From: Rhodospirillales bacterium
GTDB lineage: Bacteria; Pseudomonadota; Alphaproteobacteria; Kiloniellales; JAKSDN01
Reading direction: 5' to 3'
Assembly: GCA_029859805.1 (NCBI GenBank)
Contig: JAOUCL010000012.1
Location: 1 to 38,594 of the forward strand
DNA length: 38,594 nt
In this document: positions 1 to 8,411 of the stretch, piece after piece
Position numbering within the stretch: the stretch's first letter is position 1
Layout of the letters: each line of letters begins with the position of its first letter
Position numbers and translations under genes: made by a program
The notes under the pieces: generated by a model
Seen by the model: the letters and a program-made list of their open reading frames with translations, nothing else
Told to the model about the DNA's origin: nothing
Database searches by the model: none

Positions 1-198
1 CTGGAAGAGCTCGGCTACCGCATCGCCGCCTACCCGCTGACCCTGCTCTCGGCCGCCATGAAGGCGATGGAGCAGGCGCTTTCCGAGATGGCCGCCGGGC
101 GCCACCCCGACGCGCTCCTCAAGGACTTCGCGGAGCTGCGCGAGGCGGTCGGCTTCGAGGACTACTACCGCGACGAGGAGCGCTACCGGGACGGTTGA
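1..198 (+). CDS. Isocitrate lyase/PEP mutase family protein, C-terminal end (partial)
   Basis: Only the last 65 residues are in the window; the frame is open from base 1 and ends with TGA at 196-198. The visible part (LEELGYRIAAYPLTLL, then a helix with KAMEQAL, then GFEDYYRDEERY) matches the C-terminal helices of the isocitrate lyase/phosphoenolpyruvate mutase superfamily, which includes 2-methylisocitrate lyase and oxaloacetate decarboxylase types. The catalytic barrel with its metal site lies upstream, so substrate cannot be judged. It converges on the methyltransferase gene that ends 12 bases later on the other strand. Confidence 0.75.
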   Translation: MEELGYRIAAYPLTLLSAAMKAMEQALSEMAAGRHPDALLKDFAELREAVGFEDYYRDEERYRDG

Positions 199-210
199 AG
201 TCGCCGCCCA

Positions 211-1038
211 TCAGACTGCTCTGCAGATCACCTCCCAGGGCGCGGCGCGGGCTTCTTCCATGTTGCGCAGGATATTCGCGATCTTCTCGCGGTAGCTTTC
301 GCCCATGATGATCTGCGGCCCCAGGGGCGGCGGCGCGCCCTCGGCGAAGCGCCCGCGCGTCTCGTGAAAGAACGCGACGCCGAAGGCGGTCCGGTCGCGC
401 TGGGTCAGGATCTCGAAGCCGGCTGTCTCCAGCAGCGCGCGCAGCTCTTCGATGCTGACCAGAAAGCTGGTCGAGGGATCCTCGGCCCAGGGCACCGGAT
501 ACCGCGGCGCGCCGCCCGGTCCCTTCAGCACGTCGTAGAGGCCGAACACGCCGCCGGGCTTCACGACGCGCCGGGCCTCGGCATAGAGCGCCCTCTTGTC
601 GGCGATGTTCATCGCGGCATGGATGGTATAGGCGCCGTCGAAGGCGGCCGCGTCGAAGGGCATCGCAAGCGCGCTGGCCTGGCGGTAGTCGATGCACTCG
701 GCCAGCCCAGTGCGCGCGGTCAACATGGCCGCGACCTGGCAGAACTCCTCGGTCAGATCGATGCCGGTGATGCGGCAGCCGCGGTCCCCGGCGAAATGGC
801 GCGCGGGGCCGCCGATGCCGCAGCCGATGTCGAGCAGATGCATTCCGGCGCCGGCTTCGAGCCGGACGGCGAAGTCGACCGTCGCCGGACGCCCGCCGAC
901 GTGCAACTCGTCGATCGGCGCGAGATCAGCCGGCGCGAGGTTGTCCGGGTCCTTGCCCGACTGCGCCAGCGCCGTGAGGATCGTTCCGGCAAGGTCGCCG
1001 TGCGTGTAATGCGCCATCACCCTCTGGTCGATCGGCAT
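211..1038 (-). CDS. Class I SAM-dependent methyltransferase (UbiE/COQ5-like)
   Basis: This 275-residue protein has a clear SAM-binding motif I, LLDIGCGIGGPARHF, near residues 68-82, followed by an acidic residue after the second strand (ITGIDLTEEF) and the post-motif AMPFDAAAFDGAYTIHAAMNI. The C-terminal part (RRVVKPGGVFGLYDVL) is typical of the Methyltransf_11 / UbiE-like group acting on small molecules. The substrate is not evident. It is transcribed alone on the minus strand, with a 640-base gap upstream. ATG at 1038 gives the full N-terminal helix before the SAM fold. Function beyond methyl transfer from SAM is unknown. Confidence 0.85.
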   Translation of the reverse strand: MPIDQRVMAHYTHGDLAGTILTALAQSGKDPDNLAPADLAPIDELHVGGRPATVDFAVRLEAGAGMHLLDIGCGIGGPARHFAGDRGCRITGIDLTEEFCQVAAMLTARTGLAECIDYRQASALAMPFDAAAFDGAYTIHAAMNIADKRALYAEARRVVKPGGVFGLYDVLKGPGGAPRYPVPWAEDPSTSFLVSIEELRALLETAGFEILTQRDRTAFGVAFFHETRGRFAEGAPPPLGPQIIMGESYREKIANILRNMEEARAAPWEVICRAV

Positions 1039-1485
1039 GCCTTCGCCTCTTCGCAGCCTGGTTCACGGTTCCGGTTCGCAGGATCCATCCTCCCTAGAGG
1101 GCGATCCGCAGGAAGCAACGCGCCTGTGGGAAACCTGTGGATGAATTGTGCATCACATGCATTCTTATGCACAGAAAATTGCAGGGTGCCGCAGTTTTTC
1201 ATATTGCGGCGAAACGCCATCCGAAGGATCATGGTGGTGCGGTTTTCGATCTTCGGGTCGGGGATCGCACGGACCGGGAAGCCTTTAGGCGGATGGGTCC
1301 GGCGGGGCCGCTGCCTTCGGGTAGCAGACCCATCGGGTCAAGAAGTTTTCAGGTGGATCGGTTCAGGAGGCGTCAGGAGTACTCTTCGGAGTACGTTGCA
1401 TGGACCCCGCGTCCGCGCACTTGGCGCCTCCCCTTTTTTGCCCTCCCGACGTCGTATTTTTGCGGCCACGCGCGCTCCGGGCGAC

Positions 1486-1537
1486 AAAAAGGCCCGGCGC
1501 GATCTCGGCTCCAGGAGCCTTCGAACCGCGCCGGGCC
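1486..1537 (-). terminator. Strong rho-independent terminator (minus strand)
   Basis: Perfect 11-base stem: GGCCCGGCGCG at 1491-1501 pairs with CGCGCCGGGCC at 1527-1537. An inner hairpin (GGCTC/GAGCC, 1507-1519) sits in the loop, and the minus strand continues with TTTTT at 1486-1490. The orientation fits transcripts coming from the homocysteine methyltransferase gene, about 150 bases upstream, or a short transcript begun within this gap. Confidence 0.7.
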
Positions 1538-1583
1538 CTTCTGTCAGGATACAAACTTAGGACCCGCGTCCATGCATTGGCGT
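1486..1583 (-). ncRNA. Possible small RNA or terminated leader
   Basis: On the minus strand a perfect TTGACA (1612-1617) is followed after 18 bases by a weak TACTAG (1588-1593), so a transcript could start near 1582 and end at the strong terminator at 1486, giving about 95 nt. The predicted RNA would carry a short GGAC-GCGG-GTCC hairpin before the terminator. The -10 match is poor, no known RNA family was recognised, and the terminator may simply serve the upstream gene. Confidence 0.3.
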
Positions 1584-1685
1584 GGCTCTAGTAACCAGCC
1601 TGAGTCGCTCTTGTCAACTAAATTTTGTGGTCTAGTACGCAAACCCCCCCACATATAGTTAACAAAGAGTTAACATGTCAGGGTA

Positions 1686-2630
1686 TCACGATGACGGCCG
1701 AGGCCCCGCGTGGCGCGGCAGCCGCGCCGTCATGGCCTCGATATGCTCGGGGCCGATGCCGCAGCAGCCGCCGATGATCTGAACGCCGCCCTCGACCCAG
1801 GCACAGGCCAGCTCGGCGAAGTCCCCAGGCGGCATGATGTCGACGAACTGCCAGTCGGGCATCTTGAAGAAGCCGGATTCCGGATAGGCCGAGACCGGCC
1901 CGGGCCAACGCTCGAAAAGCACGTCGAGTCCCGCCGTCGTGTCCTTCGCATAGCTGTGCATGATCCCGGCGACCGAGCCGCCCACGCGCATGATCGGCTC
2001 GATCACCTCGGCGAAATCGAGGTCGTCGCGGCGATGCATGGGAACCCGGCCGCCCTTGGCCGCGCCCACGCTGAAGCCCACCCAGATCGGCAGGCCGGTC
2101 GCCACCGCCGCCTCGACCGCATAGGTCGCCTGTTCGATGTCGCACATCATCTCCATCAGGATCAGGTCGACGCCGGCCTCGGCCAGCAGCCCGGCGAGCT
2201 CGCCGTAGTTGGCCTTGGCCTCGGCCGCGCTGGCCACGAAGGCCGGGTCCGTTTCGCCGGTCCCCGGAACGATCGGCTGCATGGCCGAGAGCGAGCCCGC
2301 GACGGCGACGGGTCGGCCGGGCGCCGCCGCGTCGCGCGCCTCGCGGGCGAGCTGGACCGCACGGGTGTTGATCTCGGCGACCGCGTCGCCCAGCCCGGCG
2401 GGCCCCAGCATCCGGCGCGAGGTCGCGAAGGTATTGGCGGTGACCACGTCCGCCCCGACGCGGATGTAATCCTCGTGCACCCGGCGCAGCAGGTCGCCGT
2501 GGGTCATGGTCGCCCTGGCGCACCAGGCCGCGCGGTCCATCGCCGCGCCGCGGCGCTGCAGTTCGGTCCCGGTCCCGCCGTCGAGCACGATGACCTCGCC
2601 GGCCGTGAGCTTGTCTTCGAGTGGAAACAT
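1686..2630 (-). CDS. Homocysteine S-methyltransferase family protein
   Basis: This 314-residue barrel protein belongs to the family that transfers a methyl group to homocysteine from donors such as S-methylmethionine or betaine. It has the N-terminal LDGGTGTELQRRG motif (residues 16-28), the TANTF strand motif (64-68) and the C-terminal zinc-site GGCCGIGPEH with Cys289 and Cys290. The third zinc ligand, normally a cysteine in a G-I-N-C motif, is replaced by His225 in GIMHS, so the site would be His-Cys-Cys. Start 2630 is chosen because GGGGAGA precedes it by a few bases; a longer frame lacks family similarity. It follows the PagL-like gene on the same strand. The methyl donor is unknown. Confidence 0.85.
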   Translation of the reverse strand: MFPLEDKLTAGEVIVLDGGTGTELQRRGAAMDRAAWCARATMTHGDLLRRVHEDYIRVGADVVTANTFATSRRMLGPAGLGDAVAEINTRAVQLAREARDAAAPGRPVAVAGSLSAMQPIVPGTGETDPAFVASAAEAKANYGELAGLLAEAGVDLILMEMMCDIEQATYAVEAAVATGLPIWVGFSVGAAKGGRVPMHRRDDLDFAEVIEPIMRVGGSVAGIMHSYAKDTTAGLDVLFERWPGPVSAYPESGFFKMPDWQFVDIMPPGDFAELACAWVEGGVQIIGGCCGIGPEHIEAMTARLPRHAGPRPSS

Positions 2631-2756
2631 CGGATTCTCCCCCGGTGCCCGGACAGAGTGCACGATCCCCCCGCCGGGGTCACGGCCCTTTTCGGCACTG
2701 TCGGCATCCCCGCATGGAGACTGCGGGCCCGCGCGCAAGCCGGTTCGCTTGGAGCT

Positions 2757-3326
2757 TCATAACAGCTTCCCGAACGGAACCGCGACGCTGAACATGAGGC
2801 TTTCGGCACCGGGGTTGGAGTGGGACGAGGAGAACAGGTGGCCGTGCGACTGATGGGTTAACGTTATGCCGAAACGCCAGCCGCTTTCCGAGACATAGAA
2901 CATCGTTCCGCCCGCATGGAACAACGCGTCGCTTTTCAGGTCCTCGCCGTCGCCCTTGCCGAACGGCCCGACGGCAACGAAGGGGCGAAACTCCAGAGTC
3001 TCGGCAAGCACCAACAGAGCCTGCAGGCCGCCATAGGCCATGCGGCTCTCGTCGGTCGTTACCCAGCCGCCCACGTAGGGGTGCACGTAAAGCCAGTCGT
3101 CGACCCTCATCAAGGTGAAGTCCGGCACCAGGTCGAGCTGGAATATGGCGGCTTTGTTGCCGGTGCCGGTGGTCTTGCGGAGGTTGTACCCGCCGACGCT
3201 CAGGCTCGCGATGCCCGGGGCCATGCCGCTCTCGAAGAACGAAAACTCCTGGGCCGAAGCCGGCGCCGCTGGAATTGAGAACAAGAACCCGGCCAACAAG
3301 AACACGATAAAGCGCGCGCGAAACAT
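2757..3326 (-). CDS. PagL-like lipid A 3-O-deacylase (acyloxyacyl hydrolase family)
   Basis: This 189-residue exported protein starts with a signal peptide (hydrophobic residues 5-22, cleavage after ASA near 25) and continues as alternating beta-barrel strands ending in FGKLL. The PagL signature is present: THQSHG with His158 and Ser160, then NPGAES with Glu175, matching the His-Ser-Glu catalytic triad of outer-membrane 3-O-deacylases that trim lipid A. In canonical PagL the serine is often followed by Asn-Gly-Gly; here it is His-Gly. It lies upstream of the homocysteine methyltransferase on the same strand, with a 126-base gap, so a shared transcript is possible but no functional link is apparent. 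Confidence 0.75.
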   Translation of the reverse strand: MFRARFIVFLLAGFLFSIPAAPASAQEFSFFESGMAPGIASLSVGGYNLRKTTGTGNKAAIFQLDLVPDFTLMRVDDWLYVHPYVGGWVTTDESRMAYGGLQALLVLAETLEFRPFVAVGPFGKGDGEDLKSDALFHAGGTMFYVSESGWRFGITLTHQSHGHLFSSSHSNPGAESLMFSVAVPFGKLL

Positions 3327-3672
3327 CCCACCCCTCCCCGAAACCTTGCACTAACGGATGCAGACCTGCGACCCGCCCACATTAACACAATAACAAAGGC
3401 CGGAATGGTTGAATTGGACCAAGGTTCCTGCCCGACCGGACCGCTAGAAACGGGGCGGGGACGGGTTGCCCCGGAGGCATCGTCCGGCTGGTGGCGACAA
3501 ACCGGCAGCCGGAAGGTTTTCGCAAGAACTTCTTTTCAAATCGACCAGCGATATGGAAGTATTATAACGTGAAAATATTGTAAACTCGCACGCTAACAAA
3601 TAATAAACCGTCGTTCATATAAATAAGATACCCACTTCACGGCACCTTTCGGATCTATGGGAGATGTCCGCC
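3327..3672. other. AT-rich intergenic region between divergent genes
   Basis: The gap separates the PagL-like gene (minus) from a lipoprotein gene (plus). Bases from about 3530 to 3640 are strikingly AT-rich for this genome. A candidate plus-strand promoter is TTGTAA at 3578-3583, 17 bases, then TAATAA at 3601-3606; both hexamers are imperfect. No RNA gene or coding frame was recognised. Confidence 0.4.
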
Positions 3673-4287
3673 ATGAGAATCTTGTTGATACTGTTTATCG
3701 CCTTGTCGCTCTTTGCCTGCGTCAGGGCACCGTATTACAAATCGCCGGAGCAGCAGTCCCTCTCCGACGAGCATTTCAAGGTCGCGACGACCGTCCGAAC
3801 CGACGCGCAGGACGCGTTCGTCGCCTTCACGACGAGACCGGGCTTCGAGCAGAAGGAAGGCCCGATGGCACTTGTGAAGGTGGACACCTTTCTTCGTGCA
3901 TACATCAACAAGAATACGCGGGCTCGGATCTTCGAGGTCCATCAGCTGATCAACTACACCGGCAAGAAACGGCGCGACTACGAGACCGTCGAGTATCAGA
4001 CGGCGCGGGGCCCGAAATCGGTCGGACTGACACAGCTGCGGTCGGATGCCGAATGCCTCCTGACGTCCGGCGAGGTATGCAATTACGAGGAGCACATCGG
4101 GTTCCGCGTGAGCGGGAAATTGCTGCGCGAGATCGCCTCGTCCTATGACCGGAACAAGGGCAGGGCGCCCTCGTGGAGCCTGAAATTCGTCCCCCTTTCG
4201 GGCCAGAACTTCCAGACCCGGATCACGGCGGCGGAGGTCAAGGGCCTGCTCGACAAGATGAGCGAGTACGAGCGAGCCATGATGTAG
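3673..4287 (+). CDS. Putative lipoprotein, unknown function
   Basis: The product (204 residues) opens with a lipoprotein signal, MRILLILFIALSLFAC; the Cys in LFAC would be the lipidated residue. The mature part is mixed polar sequence with no family I recognise. It includes a pair of cysteines (ECLLTSGEVC) likely to form a disulfide outside the cytoplasm, and a C-terminal KGLLDKMSEYERAMM helix. An in-frame ATG at 3664 exists, but GGGAG at 3659-3663 is well spaced for 3673. The gene is visibly less GC-rich than its neighbours and stands alone behind an AT-rich upstream region, which could indicate transfer. Confidence 0.65.
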   Translation: MRILLILFIALSLFACVRAPYYKSPEQQSLSDEHFKVATTVRTDAQDAFVAFTTRPGFEQKEGPMALVKVDTFLRAYINKNTRARIFEVHQLINYTGKKRRDYETVEYQTARGPKSVGLTQLRSDAECLLTSGEVCNYEEHIGFRVSGKLLREIASSYDRNKGRAPSWSLKFVPLSGQNFQTRITAAEVKGLLDKMSEYERAMM

Positions 4288-4323
4288 CATCGAGCCCCGG
4301 CGGCGATCCCGGCCCGCTTCGTC

Positions 4324-5118
4324 TCAGAACCCTGCGCTGGAACCGGCAAGGCGCGCCAAGGCCGCGTTCAGCCAGCCCTCCAGCCGCCCGGCCCATTCGC
4401 GCTGGCTGTCTGCGCTTTCGATCAGGTCGTGGCGGATCTCGACCTCGATATGCGGGATGCCGCGCTGCTCGCCGTGCACCGGGATCGTGTAGTCGCTCTC
4501 GTCGCTGATCGCATAGGGCTGGTTGTCGCCGATGCACAGCCCCGGCTCTTCGGCCATGAGCGTCATCAAGGCCCGGGCAAGTCGATCATCACGGTTGTAC
4601 AGTAGCCCGATGTGCCAGGGCCGCGGCTCGCCCTTATAGACCGGGGTGAAGCTGTGCACGCAGACCAGCACGCTGTCCCGCCCCTTGGCGCGGCGCGCGT
4701 CGAGCGCGGCGACGATGGTGTCGTGATAGGGGTGGAAGATCTCGCGGGCCCGGACGGCAGCGTGGTCCGGGTGCAGGTCCCGGTTGCCGGGAATCTCCGT
4801 ATGCTCGCTGATCGCCGCGATCGAATCCGGCCGGTGCGTCGCGCGGTTGCAGTCGATCACCAGGCGCGAATAGGCCTGCAGCACGAGGGTCGCGTCGAGC
4901 CGCGCCGAGAGGCCGCGGGCCACCTCGGCCGCGCCCGGGTCCCAGGCGATGTGCCGCCGCAGCTCGGCATCGGCGACGCCGAGCGAGCCGAGCCGGCCGG
5001 GGATGCGGTTGCCGGCGTGGTCGCAGGCGAGGAAGACCGGCGAGGCGCCGTCGGGACGTTCGACCGAGACCGGATGCGGATCGTCCGGCGTCAGCAGCCT
5101 GTTGTTGATCTCCGTCAT
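4324..5118 (-). CDS. N-formylglutamate amidohydrolase family protein
   Basis: This 264-residue protein fits the N-formylglutamate amidohydrolase (FGase, HutG-type) family, whose members hydrolyse N-formyl amino acids, as in histidine degradation. Visible marks are VFLACDHAGNRIP near residues 28-40, HIAWDPGAA, SRLVIDCNR, VHSFTPVYKGE and the final HIEVEIRHDLI, which together carry the conserved His and acidic residues of the zinc site. No other histidine-utilisation gene is nearby, so the substrate may differ. The start at 5118 is preferred over 5154 because a GGGGGCAGGA stretch sits just upstream and family similarity begins there. Confidence 0.85.
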   Translation of the reverse strand: MTEINNRLLTPDDPHPVSVERPDGASPVFLACDHAGNRIPGRLGSLGVADAELRRHIAWDPGAAEVARGLSARLDATLVLQAYSRLVIDCNRATHRPDSIAAISEHTEIPGNRDLHPDHAAVRAREIFHPYHDTIVAALDARRAKGRDSVLVCVHSFTPVYKGEPRPWHIGLLYNRDDRLARALMTLMAEEPGLCIGDNQPYAISDESDYTIPVHGEQRGIPHIEVEIRHDLIESADSQREWAGRLEGWLNAALARLAGSSAGF

Positions 5119-5349
5119 GTCCTGCCCCCGCTCCGCCCGGCGCCGCGCCATCATGCCCCGGCGGCAGCCCGCTTGGCCAGCCCGGGGCTACGGTTTCGGG
5201 GTCCTGCCGTCTTGCCGGGAGCCGGCCTGTTGCGCCAAGATGGCACGAGACCGAATCGAAACACCGCGCCTTTCCAGGATACAGCCGCAAAGTTGCCCTA
5301 GAATGTGCGCCGGGGGTGCGAGGGGCGCGCCCCGGAGTGGAGTGATCAT

Positions 5350-6027
5350 ATGCTGCCGAAGACCCTTAGCGCCGCGAAGAACGTGCCGCTGTTTCGCCGA
5401 ACCAAGGCGTTGGAGAACGAGATCGACGCCTTCCTCGACAAGCTCTCCCAGGCCGGCCTGTCGTTCCGCCGGGCCGTGCAGATCTATCTGGCCGAGGGCG
5501 CGAGCGCCGAGTTCGAGGAGAAACTGAGCGACGTGAACACCCTGGAGAGCAGCGCCGACCACCTGCGCCGCGGCATCGAGACCCAGCTCTATACGCAGAC
5601 CCTGATCCCCGAGTCGCGGGGCGACGTGCTGGGCCTGCTCGAGAACCTGGATTCCGTGCTCAACCTCTTCGAAGGGGCACTCTGGGGCTTCTCGATCGAG
5701 ACCCCGGACATCCCGGAGGAATTCCGGGGCGATTTCGCCGTCCTGGCGGACCAGGCCGTCAATGGGGTCGAGTCCATCGTGCTCGCCTCGCGGGCCTTCT
5801 TCCGCAACATCGAGGCGGTCGCCGACCACATGCACAAGGTGATGTTCTACGAGAAGGAAGCCGACAAGGTCAGCACCAAGCTCAAGCGCGCGATCTTCGC
5901 CTCGGAGCTGTCGCTCGCCCACAAGGCCCACCTGCGCAGCTTCGTCGAGCACATCGACAACGTGGCCGACCGGGCCGAGGACGTGGCCGACCGCCTGGCC
6001 ATCTACACGATCAAGCGCACCGTCTGA
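5350..6027 (+). CDS. DUF47 (PhoU-like) phosphate transport regulator
   Basis: This 225-residue, mostly helical protein belongs to the DUF47/TIGR00153 family, structurally related to PhoU and regularly encoded before Pit-type phosphate transporters. Characteristic stretches are LESSADHLRRGIE, LIPESRGDVLGLLENLD and HIDNVADRAEDVADRLAI, with acidic E/D-rich helices that in PhoU-like proteins bind metal clusters. It is thought to modulate the partner transporter in the cytoplasm. ATG at 5350 is chosen because GGAGTGGAG precedes it; the longer frame adds an unrelated Arg-rich tail. It ends 15 bases before pit, so the two are very likely co-transcribed. Confidence 0.9.
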   Translation: MLPKTLSAAKNVPLFRRTKALENEIDAFLDKLSQAGLSFRRAVQIYLAEGASAEFEEKLSDVNTLESSADHLRRGIETQLYTQTLIPESRGDVLGLLENLDSVLNLFEGALWGFSIETPDIPEEFRGDFAVLADQAVNGVESIVLASRAFFRNIEAVADHMHKVMFYEKEADKVSTKLKRAIFASELSLAHKAHLRSFVEHIDNVADRAEDVADRLAIYTIKRTV

Positions 6028-6042
6028 GGCGGCCCGCCCGCC

Positions 6043-7545
6043 ATGGATGCCGCCGTCCTGTTCTTTCTGTCCAGCGGCCTGTTCCTAGGCTGGTCGCTTG
6101 GCGCCAACGATGCCGCCAACGTGTTCGGCACCGCCGTCGGGACGCGGATGGTGCGCTTCGCCACCGCCGCGGTGATCTGCAGCGTGTTCGTCGTCCTGGG
6201 CGCGGTGATCAGCGGCGGCGGCGCCGCCCATACCCTGGGCAAGCTGGGCGCGGTCAACGCCCTGGGCGGGTCCTTCATGGCGGCCTTCGCGGCGGCCTTC
6301 GCGGTCTATTTCATGACCAAGGCTGGCCTCCCGGTCTCGACCACCCAGGCGATCGTCGGCGGCATCATCGGCTGGAACCTGTTCAGCGAAACCCGCACCG
6401 ACACCGGAACGCTGGTCACGATCCTCGGCACCTGGATCATCTGCCCGCTGCTGGCCGCCGCGATCGCCGCGCTGCTGTTCAAGGCGACGGTCTATCTGCT
6501 GCGCGTGACCAAGCCCCATCTCCTGCGCGCCGACGCCTACACCCGGCTCGGGCTGCTCCTGGCCGGCGCCTTCGGCGCCTACAGCCTGGGCGCCAACAAC
6601 ATCGCGAATGTCATGGGCGTGTTCGTGCCCGCCTCGCCCTTCACCGACTTCAAGGTCCTGGGCCTGGTGACCTTCTCCTCGACCCAGCAGCTCTTCCTGA
6701 TCGGCGCGCTCGCCATCGGCGTCGGCGTCGTGACCTACTCCCGGGCGGTGATGGTGACCGTCGGCCGGAGCCTGATGCCGCTCTCGCCGGTCGCCGCCTG
6801 GGTCGCGGTCGTGGCCCACTCGCTGGTCCTCTTCCTCTTCGCCTCCGAGGGTCTGGAACGCCTGCTGGCGGAGAACGGGCTGCCCACCATACCCCTGGTC
6901 CCGGTTTCCAGCTCCCAGGCCGTGGTCGGCGCGGTGCTCGGCATCGGGCTTGTGCGGGGCGGCCGGGCGATCCGCTGGCACGTGCTCGGCGGCATCGGCG
7001 CGGGCTGGGTGCTCACGCCGCTGATCGCCGGCCTGATCTGCTTCGTCGGACTGTTCTTCCTGCAGAACGTTTTCAATCAGCAGGTCTACCGCCCGGTCCC
7101 CTACGTCGTGTCCGACCAGGTGCTGAAGCGTGTCGCGCGCGAGGGCGTTTCGGTGGCGCCTCTCGGCGATCTGGCGGGCCGGACCTTCGCCTCGGCCCGG
7201 CAGTTCCGTGGCGAGCTCGACAAGCTGAGCGGGTTGGACGCGGACGCGCGCGCCCAGGTCATGATCTACGCCGAGCGCGCGGACCTGTTCCTCGACCCGG
7301 CGGGCTTTGCCGGGATCGATCCGCTCGAGCTGAATACGGCACAGATCGAGGCTCTGGCGCGCCTCGCCGGCCGGCGCTACGTACACCGCTGGGCGCTGGC
7401 CGAGGCGCTCGCCAGACAGAGCGAGGACTGGCGCCTGCGGCCTGAGGTGCGGGTCAACAAGAGCTACAACAAGGAGCTTCAACGCAAGCTGGACTGGGTC
7501 TTTCGCAACTTCGGCGCGGAACAACAGGGCCCCGTGGCGCGATGA
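6043..7545 (+). CDS. pit: Pit-family inorganic phosphate transporter
   Basis: A 500-residue inner-membrane carrier of the PiT (PHO4) family, which imports phosphate, usually as a metal-phosphate complex with protons. The two family repeats are clear: GANDAANVFGTAVGT (about residues 21-35) with STTQAIVGGIIGWN, and LGANNIANVMGVFVP with SSSQAVVGAVLGIG. About ten hydrophobic segments occupy residues 1-345. A soluble tail of roughly 150 residues, with charged helices, follows. It is flanked by the DUF47 regulator and overlaps the metallophosphoesterase-like gene by four bases, forming a three-gene phosphate operon. Confidence 0.93.
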   Translation: MDAAVLFFLSSGLFLGWSLGANDAANVFGTAVGTRMVRFATAAVICSVFVVLGAVISGGGAAHTLGKLGAVNALGGSFMAAFAAAFAVYFMTKAGLPVSTTQAIVGGIIGWNLFSETRTDTGTLVTILGTWIICPLLAAAIAALLFKATVYLLRVTKPHLLRADAYTRLGLLLAGAFGAYSLGANNIANVMGVFVPASPFTDFKVLGLVTFSSTQQLFLIGALAIGVGVVTYSRAVMVTVGRSLMPLSPVAAWVAVVAHSLVLFLFASEGLERLLAENGLPTIPLVPVSSSQAVVGAVLGIGLVRGGRAIRWHVLGGIGAGWVLTPLIAGLICFVGLFFLQNVFNQQVYRPVPYVVSDQVLKRVAREGVSVAPLGDLAGRTFASARQFRGELDKLSGLDADARAQVMIYAERADLFLDPAGFAGIDPLELNTAQIEALARLAGRRYVHRWALAEALARQSEDWRLRPEVRVNKSYNKELQRKLDWVFRNFGAEQQGPVAR

Positions 7546-8411
7546 CGGATGTCCTGGATCTGGGCGCTTTCGACGAGCCGGTTCTCGTCTTCGGCGGTCC
7601 CTACGGCAATCTGCAGGCGACCCGAGCGCTCCTGGACGAGGCAGCGCGGCGCGGGATCGCGCCGTCCCGCCTGCTCTGCACCGGCGACGTGGTGGCCTAT
7701 TGCGCCGATCCGCAGGCGACGGTCGACCTCATTCGCGAGGCCGGCATCGCCGTGGTCATGGGCAACTGCGAGGAGTCCCTGGGCAGCGGGACCGAGGACT
7801 GCGGCTGCGGCTTTGCGGCGGGGTCGAGCTGCGACCTCCTGTCGGCCCAGTGGTTCGCCTATGCCGGCCGCACGCTGGACGACGGCGCCAAGGCCTGGAT
7901 GCAGGGCCTGCCTCGGCGCATCGCCTTCACCCTGGCGGGCCGACGTCTCGCCGCCATCCACGGCGGCGTCGAGCGGATCAACCGCTACGTCTTTCCGGCC
8001 ACCCCGGCGGCGGACAAGGCCGCCGAGATCGCCCGGGCCGGGGCCGAGGGCGTGATCGGCGGCCACTGCGGCCTGCCCTTCACCGAGATCGTCGAGGGCC
8101 GTCTGTGGCACAACGCCGGCGCCATCGGCCTGCCGGCCAACGACGGCACGCCGCGGGTCTGGTACTCGACGCTGTCGCCCTCGGACGACGGCATCGCGTT
8201 CGCGCACCACGCGCTCGCCTACGACCACGAGACGGCCGCGGCGGCGATGCGCGACCGCGGCCTGCCGGCGGCCTATGCCGAATCCCTCGGGACCGGCCTG
8301 TGGCCCGCCGACGACGTCATGCCGGAGGCGGACCGCCGCACCCGCGGCCGCCCGCTGGCACCCGCCCCGGTCCTTTGGCGGCACGACGCCGGGCGGCGAA
8401 AGCGGGCGTGA
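7542..8411 (+). CDS. Divergent metallophosphoesterase-fold protein with altered metal-site motifs
   Basis: The 289-residue product follows the calcineurin-like phosphoesterase layout (YfcE/ApaH-like), but most metal-ligand motifs are changed. The opening DxHGN motif is GGPYGN (residues 18-23). GD is kept at 48-49. GNHD has become GNCE (74-77). The HG motif is kept (His140). The final GHTH is GHCG (His175, Cys176). A cysteine cluster, DCGCGFAAGSSC, spans residues 86-97. These changes look like a conserved subfamily rather than decay, since the frame is intact and overlaps pit by ATGA. It may bind a different metal or not be a phosphatase. Phosphate-related function is suggested only by its neighbours. 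Confidence 0.75.
   Translation: MTDVLDLGAFDEPVLVFGGPYGNLQATRALLDEAARRGIAPSRLLCTGDVVAYCADPQATVDLIREAGIAVVMGNCEESLGSGTEDCGCGFAAGSSCDLLSAQWFAYAGRTLDDGAKAWMQGLPRRIAFTLAGRRLAAIHGGVERINRYVFPATPAADKAAEIARAGAEGVIGGHCGLPFTEIVEGRLWHNAGAIGLPANDGTPRVWYSTLSPSDDGIAFAHHALAYDHETAAAAMRDRGLPAAYAESLGTGLWPADDVMPEADRRTRGRPLAPAPVLWRHDAGRRKRA

Larger units (their letters stand above)
1039..1685. other. Long intergenic region without a convincing gene
   Basis: No frame here has family-like protein sequence, and the open frames are short and of low complexity. It contains a small perfect hairpin with a UUCG loop at 1379-1394 (GTACTC-TTCG-GAGTAC), a strong nested hairpin followed by a T-run on the minus strand at 1486-1537, a TTGACA on the minus strand at 1612-1617, and two GTTAAC palindromes five bases apart at 1658-1674 just past the homocysteine methyltransferase stop. 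The last 70 bases are much more AT-rich than the rest. Confidence 0.6.

Noticed and set aside
1137-1658. A 173-codon plus-strand open frame in the long gap
   Set aside because: No family similarity, biased composition, and it runs through the terminator hairpin.
6085-7524. A 479-codon minus-strand open frame opposite pit
   Set aside because: Low-complexity, charge-rich translation without domains, antisense to a clear transporter gene.
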